Positions 32,227-37,994 of a stretch of 37,994 bases of DNA are shown here, in pieces. A program made the translations under genes and the position numbers. The first letter of the stretch is position 1. Each line of letters starts with the position of its first letter. The notes below the pieces were generated by a model. The model had not been told where the DNA came from. It ran no database searches and was given only the letters and a program-made list of their open reading frames with translations. Origin of the DNA: an uncultured Pseudomonadota bacterium (GTDB taxonomy: Bacteria > Pseudomonadota > Gammaproteobacteria > Burkholderiales > Eutrophovitaceae); assembly GCA_937983055.1 (NCBI GenBank), contig CALJLA010000197.1:1-37994 (forward strand), in the 5' to 3' direction.

Positions 32227-33285
32227 CTAGATCGCCGCCGCGATGGCCTTTCCCATGTCTTCGGTCTTGGCTTTGCCGCCGACATCCGGTGTGCGGGGGC
32301 CGTCCTGCAGGCATTGCTCGATCGCCTTGATGATGGCGGCGGCGGCGTCGGCGTGGCCGAGGTGTTCGAGCATCATCGCGCCGGACCAGATCTGGCCGAC
32401 CGGGTTGGCGATCTTCTTGCCGTAGATGTCGGGCGCGGAGCCGTGCACCGGCTCGAACAGCGACGGGAATTTCTTCTCCGGGTTGATGTTGCCCGAGGGC
32501 GCGACGCCGATGGTGCCGGCAGTGGCGGGGCCCAGGTCGGAAATGATGTCGCCGAACAGGTTCGAGGCGACGATCACGTCGAAGCGCTGCGGATTCAGTA
32601 CAAGTTGTATCGTCAGGCCGTCGACGTGGTACTGGTCGGCCTTGATGTCGGGATACTGCTTCGCCATCAGCGCGAAGCGCTCGTCCCAGTACGGCATGGT
32701 GATGGAGATGCCGTTGGACTTGGTGCACGAGGTGACATGCTTCTTCTTGCCCTTCGAGGCCAGCTCGAAGGCGTACTTCATGATGCGGTCGACGCCCTTG
32801 CGGGTGAAGATCGACTGCTGCATCGCCATTTCGCGCTCGCTGCCGGAGAACAGGCGCCCGCCCACGGCGGAGTATTCGCCCTCGGTGTTTTCGCGCACCA
32901 CCCAGTAGTCGATGTCGCCCAGCTTGCGGCCGGCCAGCGGGCAGGCGATGCCGGGCATGAGGCGCACCGGGCGCAGGTTCACGTACTGGTCGAAGTCGCG
33001 GCGGAAGTTGATCAGCGAATCCCAAAGCGACTTGTGGTCCGGCACCACCGCCGGCCAGCCGGTGGCCCCGAAGAAGATGCAGTCGTACCCGCCGATCTTC
33101 TCTTTCCAGTCCGGCGGCATCCAGTAACCGTGCTTCGCGTAGTTGTCGCAGCTCCAGTCGAAGTGGTCGAGCTGAAGCGTAAGGCCGAACTTGCGGGCCG
33201 CGGCGTCGAGCACGCGCACGCCCTCAGGCATGACTTCCTTGCCGATGCCGTCGCCGGCGATCACTGCGATGCGGTACTTGCTCAT
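32227..33285 (-). CDS. Tartrate / D-malate dehydrogenase-type beta-decarboxylating dehydrogenase
   Basis: This 352-residue enzyme belongs to the isocitrate/isopropylmalate dehydrogenase superfamily and oxidises and decarboxylates a 2-hydroxy dicarboxylic acid with NAD+ and a divalent metal. It begins MSKYRIAVIAGDGIGKEVMP. VRENTEGEYSAVGGRL is the substrate-loop motif and SNLFGDIISDLG the metal-binding region. The close pattern is that of TtuC/YeaU tartrate dehydrogenases and DmlA. The start at 33285 has AGGAA upstream; the longer frame to 33489 is Arg/Pro-rich and not coding. It is divergent from the CaiB-type operon, with 229 GC-rich bases between them. Its last codons and stop are duplicated at 30509. 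Substrate choice among tartrate, D-malate and isocitrate analogues is uncertain. Confidence 0.9.
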   Translation of the reverse strand: MSKYRIAVIAGDGIGKEVMPEGVRVLDAAARKFGLTLQLDHFDWSCDNYAKHGYWMPPDWKEKIGGYDCIFFGATGWPAVVPDHKSLWDSLINFRRDFDQYVNLRPVRLMPGIACPLAGRKLGDIDYWVVRENTEGEYSAVGGRLFSGSEREMAMQQSIFTRKGVDRIMKYAFELASKGKKKHVTSCTKSNGISITMPYWDERFALMAKQYPDIKADQYHVDGLTIQLVLNPQRFDVIVASNLFGDIISDLGPATAGTIGVAPSGNINPEKKFPSLFEPVHGSAPDIYGKKIANPVGQIWSGAMMLEHLGHADAAAAIIKAIEQCLQDGPRTPDVGGKAKTEDMGKAIAAAI

Positions 33286-33514
33286 GGCGTTGTTCCTGGC
33301 GATTGAACAGGCCCGATGCGGCTGCGCGGCGGGCGGCGAAGGGCGCATTCTAACCGCGCGTCGGCGTCCCGGCCCCGGCGGCGGCAACCGCCTGCCGCGG
33401 CCCGCCGGCGGCCGCGCGAACAGCGGCGCCCGTTGTGCTAACTTTGGCCTCCTGCCGGTCGCTGCTCGCGCGCCCGCGGGACCAGACATTCAAGCTTCGA
33501 CTCTCGGGAAGAAA

Positions 33515-34693
33515 ATGCGTCCTCTGGAAGGTATAACCGTTGTCGCACTGGAACATGTGATCGCCGGGCCGTTCTGCACCCGGCAGCTTGCCGACCTCGG
33601 CGCGCGGGTGATCAAGATCGAGCGCCCCGAAGTGGGCGACCCCTCGCGCGCCTATGACGAGCGCGTCAAAGGCCTGGCGTCGCACTTCGTGTGGACCAAC
33701 CGCTCCAAGGAAAGCCTGACGCTGGACCTGAAGCAGGAGGCGGCGCGCAAGATCGTGCACCAGTTACTGGAGAAAGCCGATGTGCTGGTGCAGAACCTGG
33801 CGCCGGGCGCGGCGGCGCGCATGGGCTTTTCGCACGAGCAGCTTAAGGACCGCTACCCGCGGCTGATCGTGTGCGACATCTCCGGCTACGGCGCCGACGG
33901 TCCCTACCGCGACAAGAAGGCCTACGACCTGCTGATCCAGAGCGAGTCGGGGCTGCTGTCGGTGACCGGCACGCCGGAAACACCCTCCAAGGCCGGCTGC
34001 TCGATCGTGGACATTGCCTCGGGCATGTATGCCTACACCAATATTCTCGCCGCGCTGATCGAGCGCGGCCGCTCGGGCAAGGGCTGCCGCATCGACGTGT
34101 CGATGCTGGAAAGCATGGCCGAGTGGATGAGCTTTCCGCTGTACTACGCGTACGACGGCGCAGAGCCGCCGGTGCGCGCGGGCGCCTCGCACGCCACCAT
34201 CTACCCCTACGGTCCGTTTCCGGCGGGCGACGGCAAGGTGGTGATGCTCGGCCTTCAGAACGAGCGCGAGTGGGCGGTGTTCTGCGATGCGGTGCTGGAG
34301 CAGCCGGCGCTGAAGACTGACCCGCGCTTCAATTCCGGCCCGCGCCGCTCCGCCGCGCGCAAGGCGCTCTACGATATTATCGTCGAGGCTTTCGCCGGGC
34401 TGACTGCGCAGCAGGTGATCGAGCGCCTGGACCGCGCCAAGATCGGCAATGCGCGCATGAACGACATGCACGAACTGTGGGACCATGCGCAGCTGCGCGC
34501 CCGCAACCGCTGGGCCGAGGTCGACAGTCCGGCGGGCAGGATCAAGGCGCTGCTTCCGCCCGGCGTGCCCGAGACCTTCAACCCGCGCATGGACGCGATA
34601 CCGGATGTCGGCCAGCATACCGAGGCGATTCTGGCCGAGCTCGGCTACGACAAGGCGGCGATCGATGGCCTGCGCAGCGCCGGTGCGATATGA
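33515..34693 (+). CDS. CaiB/BaiF family (class III) CoA-transferase
   Basis: This 392-residue transferase moves CoA between carboxylic acids through an aspartyl-CoA anhydride. Asp166 in AGCSIVDIASGMYA is the catalytic residue, matching Asp169 of formyl-CoA transferase. The N-terminal block MRPLEGITVVALEHVIAGPF with LADLGARVIKIERP is the family hallmark, and GYGADGPYRDKKAYDLLIQS is also conserved. The start at 33515 was taken because this block normally opens the protein. It is first in a four-gene operon with an MDR oxidoreductase, an enoyl-CoA hydratase and an acyl-CoA dehydrogenase. That set looks like activation and beta-oxidation-style breakdown of a carboxylic acid. Candidate substrates include mesaconate, succinate/itaconate-type acids or carnitine-like compounds; nothing here decides. 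Confidence 0.92.
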   Translation: MRPLEGITVVALEHVIAGPFCTRQLADLGARVIKIERPEVGDPSRAYDERVKGLASHFVWTNRSKESLTLDLKQEAARKIVHQLLEKADVLVQNLAPGAAARMGFSHEQLKDRYPRLIVCDISGYGADGPYRDKKAYDLLIQSESGLLSVTGTPETPSKAGCSIVDIASGMYAYTNILAALIERGRSGKGCRIDVSMLESMAEWMSFPLYYAYDGAEPPVRAGASHATIYPYGPFPAGDGKVVMLGLQNEREWAVFCDAVLEQPALKTDPRFNSGPRRSAARKALYDIIVEAFAGLTAQQVIERLDRAKIGNARMNDMHELWDHAQLRARNRWAEVDSPAGRIKALLPPGVPETFNPRMDAIPDVGQHTEAILAELGYDKAAIDGLRSAGAI

Positions 34694-34766
34694 GCGTGCC
34701 TGGCTGGTCCGGGCACCGGGCGGTGGGTTAGCCTTGTAACTGTCCGATGCCCGGCGGGAGAAAACG

Positions 34767-35786
34767 ATGACGGCGAAGACCATGCGCGCCATGGAAGCGC
34801 GCGATTTTTCAATCGATGCGCTGCAGCTTGCGCAGCGGCCGGTGCCGGTGGCCCGGCGCGGCGAGATCCTGGTGCGGGTGAAGGCGGCAAGCCTCAACTA
34901 CCGCGACCTGGCGATCCTGGAGCAGAAGTATCTGCCGACCCTGCCCTTGCCCTATGTGCCGGTATCCGATGCCTGCGGCGAAGTGGTGGCGCTGGGTGAG
35001 GAGGTCACCCGCTTCAAGGTGGGCGACCGCGTCTGCCCGCACTACATCCAGGGCTGGCACGACGGCATGCCGACGCAGGAGCAGCGCACCCGCCGTACCC
35101 TGGGCGCGCCGCTCACCGGCATGCTGCAGGAATACGTGGCGGTGCCGGCGGAAGACGCGGTGCTCGCCCCGCCGCATCTCAGCGACGCCGAAGCCTCGAC
35201 CCTGCCGATCGCCGCGCTCACCGCCTGGTCGACGCTGGCCGAGGGCGGCATCAAGGCCGGCGACAGCGTGCTGGTGCAGGGCACCGGCGGCGTCGCCCTG
35301 TTCGCGCTGCAGTTCGCGAAGCTGGCCGGGGCCAGCGTGGTCGCCACTTCCTCGAGCGCGGACAAGCTCGCCCGGCTGAAGCAGCTGGGTGCCGATGCGG
35401 TGGTGAACTACCGCGACAATCCGGACTGGCAGGTGGCGGTGCGCGAGGCGGGCCACGGCCGCGGCGTCGACATCGTCATCGAGAACGGCGGCGCGACGCT
35501 GCAGAAGGCGCTGGCGTGCACCACCTTCGGCGGCTTCGTCGGGGTGGTCGGCTTCGTGGCCGGCTACGAAGCAGCGGTGCCGATCCGCGCGCTGATCGGG
35601 CCGATGGTGCGGGTGCAGGGCATCGCGGTCGGCTCGCGCGCGCGCTTCGAGGCGATGAACCGCGCGATCGAGCGCCACCGGATGAAGCCGGTGATCGACC
35701 GCGAGTTCCCGCTGGACAAGGCGGCCGACGCCTTCCGGCGCATGAAGCAGGGCACCCATATCGGCAAGATCGTGATTACCCTGTGA
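34767..35786 (+). CDS. Zinc-independent MDR-family NAD(P)-dependent oxidoreductase
   Basis: This 339-residue medium-chain dehydrogenase/reductase has a GroES-like N-terminal domain (about 30-130) and a Rossmann domain with VLVQGTGGVALFALQFAKLA (about 172-191). The catalytic zinc cysteine is missing: SLNYRDLAI stands where CxxD would be, so it is of the quinone-oxidoreductase or enoyl-reductase type. GGVALFA and HGRGVDIVIENGG are typical. GGGAG precedes the ATG by eight bases. It lies 73 bases after the CoA-transferase gene and 28 before the enoyl-CoA hydratase gene. An enoyl-CoA or quinone reduction step in the same pathway is plausible but inferred. Confidence 0.87.
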   Translation: MTAKTMRAMEARDFSIDALQLAQRPVPVARRGEILVRVKAASLNYRDLAILEQKYLPTLPLPYVPVSDACGEVVALGEEVTRFKVGDRVCPHYIQGWHDGMPTQEQRTRRTLGAPLTGMLQEYVAVPAEDAVLAPPHLSDAEASTLPIAALTAWSTLAEGGIKAGDSVLVQGTGGVALFALQFAKLAGASVVATSSSADKLARLKQLGADAVVNYRDNPDWQVAVREAGHGRGVDIVIENGGATLQKALACTTFGGFVGVVGFVAGYEAAVPIRALIGPMVRVQGIAVGSRARFEAMNRAIERHRMKPVIDREFPLDKAADAFRRMKQGTHIGKIVITL

Positions 35787-35814
35787 ACGCGGGCCCGGCC
35801 TTCTGGAAAACCGC

Positions 35815-36612
35815 ATGAATCTGCCGCGCTACGAGACCCTCGCGCTGGAAACGCCGGCGACGCACGTGCTGCTGATCCGGCTCAACCGGCCGGAGGTGCG
35901 CAACGCGTTCAACACCGCCATGGGGCGCGAGCTGCTCGACCTGTGGGCGCGCCTCACCGAAGACAGCGGCGCCGCGCGCTGCGCGGTGCTGACCGGCGCC
36001 GGCGGCCAGGCCTTCTGCGCCGGGGCGGACCTGAAGGAGCGCAACGGCATGAGCCGGGACGACTGGCGCGCGCAGCACGAGCTGTTCGAGCGCGCGTTCT
36101 GGGCGCAGTGCGATCTGCCGCTGCCGATCATCGCCGCGGTGAACGGGCCGGCCTACGCCGGCGGCCTGGAGCTCGCGCTGATGTGCGACTTCATCTACGC
36201 CGCGCGCAGTGCCCGCTTTGCCTTGACGGAAACCTCGCTCGGCATCATTCCCGGCGCCGGCGGCACCCAGAACCTGCCGCGCGCCATCGGCGAGCGCCGG
36301 GCGAAGGAAATCATCATGACCGCGCGGCCGTTTTCGGCCGAGGAGGCGAGCGCCTGGGGCCTGATCAACCGGCTGTGCGCGCCGGAAGAACTGCTGCCCG
36401 CGGCGCTGGAGACCGCGTCGATGATCGCGGCCAATGCGCCGCTCGCGGTGAGGCAGGCGAAGAAAGCGATCCGCTTCGGCGGCCAGATGGAACTGCGCAC
36501 CGCCTACCGCTTCGAGGTGGAGGCGTACAACCAGCTGGTCGACACCGAAGATCGCCGCGAAGGCATTCTCGCCTTCAACGAAAAGCGCAAACCGCAGTTC
36601 CGGGGTCGCTAG
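35815..36612 (+). CDS. Enoyl-CoA hydratase/isomerase family protein
   Basis: This 265-residue crotonase-fold enzyme has the oxyanion hole segments FCAGADLKE (about 67-75) and YAGGLELAL. Both catalytic glutamates of enoyl-CoA hydratase are in place, Glu119 (GGLELAL) and Glu139 (TETSLGIIPGAGGTQ), so water addition to an enoyl-CoA is likely. The segment GTQNLPRAIGERRAKEIIMT and the C-terminal helix are as in the family. It lies between the MDR oxidoreductase and acyl-CoA dehydrogenase genes in the operon and would act right after the dehydrogenase. The start at 35815 has only a weak purine-rich site. Methylglutaconyl-CoA hydratase is one possible narrower role. Confidence 0.92.
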   Translation: MNLPRYETLALETPATHVLLIRLNRPEVRNAFNTAMGRELLDLWARLTEDSGAARCAVLTGAGGQAFCAGADLKERNGMSRDDWRAQHELFERAFWAQCDLPLPIIAAVNGPAYAGGLELALMCDFIYAARSARFALTETSLGIIPGAGGTQNLPRAIGERRAKEIIMTARPFSAEEASAWGLINRLCAPEELLPAALETASMIAANAPLAVRQAKKAIRFGGQMELRTAYRFEVEAYNQLVDTEDRREGILAFNEKRKPQFRGR

Positions 36613-36676
36613 TGCCGCGCGCCTGGCGGACGGCACTTCGGAACGGCGCCCGGGCGGGCACACACAAGTCAGAACG

Positions 36677-37840
36677 ATGAAAGCAACGACGACCGACCGG
36701 TTTCAGGAAATTCGCGACGCGGTGCGCGCGCTGTGCGCGCAGTTTCCCGACGAATATCACCGCAAGATCGACGAGGCGCGCGGCTACCCGGAGGCGTTCG
36801 TCGACGCGCTGACCCGGGCCGGCTGGCTGGCGGCGATGATTCCGCAGGAATACGGCGGCTCGGGGCTGGGGCTGACCGAAGCGTCGGTGATCATGGAAGA
36901 GATCAATCGCTGCGGCGGCAATTCCGGCGCCTGCCACGGGCAGATGTACAACATGGGCACCCTGCTGCGGCACGGGTCGGAGGCGCAGAAACGCGCCTAC
37001 CTGCCGCGCATTGCCAGCGGCGAGCTGCGGCTTCAGTCGATGGGCGTGACCGAGCCGACCACCGGCACCGACACCACCCGCATCAAGACCACCGCGGTGA
37101 AGCAGGGCGACCGCTACGTGGTGAACGGCCAGAAGGTGTGGATCTCGCGGGTGCAGCACTCCGACCTGATGATTCTGCTCGCCCGCACCACGCCGCTCGC
37201 CGAGGTGAAGAAGAAATCGGAAGGCATGTCGATCTTTCTGGTGGACCTGCACCAGGCGGTCGGCAAGGGCATGACGGTGCGGCCGATCCGCAACATGGTG
37301 AACCACGAGACCAACGAGCTGTTCTTCGACAACCTGGAGATTCCGGCCGAGAACCTGATCGGCGCAGAAGGCCAGGGCTTCAGATACATCCTCGACGGGC
37401 TGAACGCCGAGCGCACGCTGATCGCCGCCGAGTGCATCGGCGACGGCTACTGGTTCGTGGACCGCGTGACGAAGTACGCGAACGAGCGCACGGTGTTCGA
37501 GCGGCCGATCGGCCGGAACCAGGGCGTGCAGTTTCCAATCGCCGAGGCCTACATCGAGGTCGAAGCCGCCAACCTGATGCGCTGGAAGGCCTGCGAATTG
37601 TTCGACGCCGGCCAGCCCTGTGGCGCCGAGGCGAACATGGCGAAGTACCTCGCCGCCAAGGCGTCCTGGGAGGCGGCGAACGCCTGCCTGCAGTTTCACG
37701 GCGGCTTCGGCTTTGCCGCGGAATACGACATCGAGCGGAAGTTTCGCGAGACGAGGCTTTACCAGGTTGCACCGATCTCGACCAATCTGATCCTGTCCTA
37801 CGTGGCCGAGCACATCCTCGGGTTGCCGAGGTCGTTCTGA
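36677..37840 (+). CDS. Acyl-CoA dehydrogenase
   Basis: This 387-residue flavoprotein has all family blocks: PQEYGGSGLGLTEASVIMEE, the FAD/substrate part MGVTEPTTGTDT, VWISRVQHSDL, NHETNELFFDNLEIP, and LQFHGGFGFAAEYDIERKFR. The catalytic base is probably Glu245 in LNAERTLIA, the site used by isovaleryl- and long-chain acyl-CoA dehydrogenases. The medium-chain position near the C-terminus is Gln363 (LYQVAPIST) instead of Glu. It is last in the CoA-acid operon and would form the enoyl-CoA taken by the neighbouring hydratase. Electrons should go to ETF. No ribosome site is obvious. The 3' part of the gene is copied at the end of the window. Confidence 0.93.
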   Translation: MKATTTDRFQEIRDAVRALCAQFPDEYHRKIDEARGYPEAFVDALTRAGWLAAMIPQEYGGSGLGLTEASVIMEEINRCGGNSGACHGQMYNMGTLLRHGSEAQKRAYLPRIASGELRLQSMGVTEPTTGTDTTRIKTTAVKQGDRYVVNGQKVWISRVQHSDLMILLARTTPLAEVKKKSEGMSIFLVDLHQAVGKGMTVRPIRNMVNHETNELFFDNLEIPAENLIGAEGQGFRYILDGLNAERTLIAAECIGDGYWFVDRVTKYANERTVFERPIGRNQGVQFPIAEAYIEVEAANLMRWKACELFDAGQPCGAEANMAKYLAAKASWEAANACLQFHGGFGFAAEYDIERKFRETRLYQVAPISTNLILSYVAEHILGLPRSF

Positions 37841-37994
37841 GCATTCGCAGACCCCCGGCGCGAACCTGCCCGTAGTCCGCCGCGTGGGGCGCTGCTCCCG
37901 CAAACGGGCGTTCCGCTAACGAGTCGCAGCGCCCGCCTCTACCAGGTTGCACCGATCTCGACCAATCTGATCCTGTCCTACGTGGCCGAGCACA
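37760..37994 (+). repeat. 55-base direct repeat at the end of the window
   Basis: 37760-37814, inside the acyl-CoA dehydrogenase gene, is identical to 37940-37994, exactly 180 bases later and reaching the last base of the window. The copy is not in a recognisable gene. It could be a real partial duplication or an assembly overlap at the end of a contig. Confidence 0.85.
37887..37934 (+). terminator. Hairpin after the acyl-CoA dehydrogenase gene
   Basis: GGGCGCTGC (37887-37895) pairs perfectly with GCAGCGCCC (37926-37934), with a small CCCG/CGGG stem nested inside. It lies 47 bases past the dehydrogenase stop. No T-run follows, so it is a weak terminator candidate. Confidence 0.35.

Noticed and set aside
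37887..37940. Integron attC site at the window end
   Set aside because: The hairpin is present, but the required GTTRRRY and RYYYAAC core sequences are not, and there is no integrase or cassette array.

Overview
This is a GC-rich stretch (clearly above 60% by eye) that looks like a Betaproteobacterium, probably Burkholderiales-like. The reasons are the Bug/TctC-type solute-binding receptor, the density of CoA-dependent catabolic genes with MFS and SSS carriers, and the FCD-type GntR regulator. That placement is inference. No rRNA, tRNA or CRISPR was seen.

Layout. Positions 1-1140 (+): the 3' end of an MlrC-like M81 metallopeptidase gene, then a secreted HExxH-type protein, then a clear terminator. 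1344-2983 (-): a sodium:solute symporter preceded by a 29-residue one-helix protein gene. 3234-3755 (+): a secreted double-PepSY protein. 3997-8347 (-): a MacB/Lol-type ABC exporter operon (ATPase, FtsX-type permease, HlyD adaptor). 8791-10903 (-): a di-heme cytochrome c peroxidase and an alpha/beta hydrolase. 11125-18969 (-): MFS carrier, acyl-CoA ligase, ThDP enzyme, SDR reductase, PhaE and PhaC. This order suggests uptake, CoA activation and cleavage of a carboxylic acid, with carbon ending in polyhydroxyalkanoate. 19261-19971 (-): a GntR/FCD regulator with a palindromic operator inside its own promoter.

20497-22916 (-): a PQQ alcohol dehydrogenase with a lanthanide-type Asp signature and, upstream, a Tat-type Rieske-like protein with Gln in place of one cluster histidine. 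22960-23214: a degraded second copy of the GntR gene start with the same operator, now in front of a mandelate-racemase-like gene (23402-24508, +). 24656-25309: an AT-richer SRA-HNH gene, probably a modification-dependent (type IV) nuclease. 26185-29410: an apbE gene with an in-frame stop, followed by an orphan NosR/NirI-like flavo-polyferredoxin.

29524-30498 (+): a Bug-type receptor. 30568-31999: a divergent TetR and DUF2306-like membrane protein pair with three related operators. This pair is bracketed by a duplicated 3' end of the tartrate/D-malate dehydrogenase gene (32227-33285, -). 33515-37840 (+): a CoA-acid operon (CaiB/BaiF CoA-transferase, zinc-free MDR oxidoreductase, enoyl-CoA hydratase, acyl-CoA dehydrogenase).

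A family of intergenic repeats (a GC-rich hairpin followed by CAGAG-rich units) recurs near 3.8, 8.45, 8.7, 24.56 and 32.2 kb. The last 55 bases copy part of the final gene, which may be an assembly-end effect. The most unusual points are the Rieske ligand change beside a PQQ dehydrogenase, the relic regulator with a surviving operator, the repeat family, the symporter micro-protein and the SRA-HNH nuclease.
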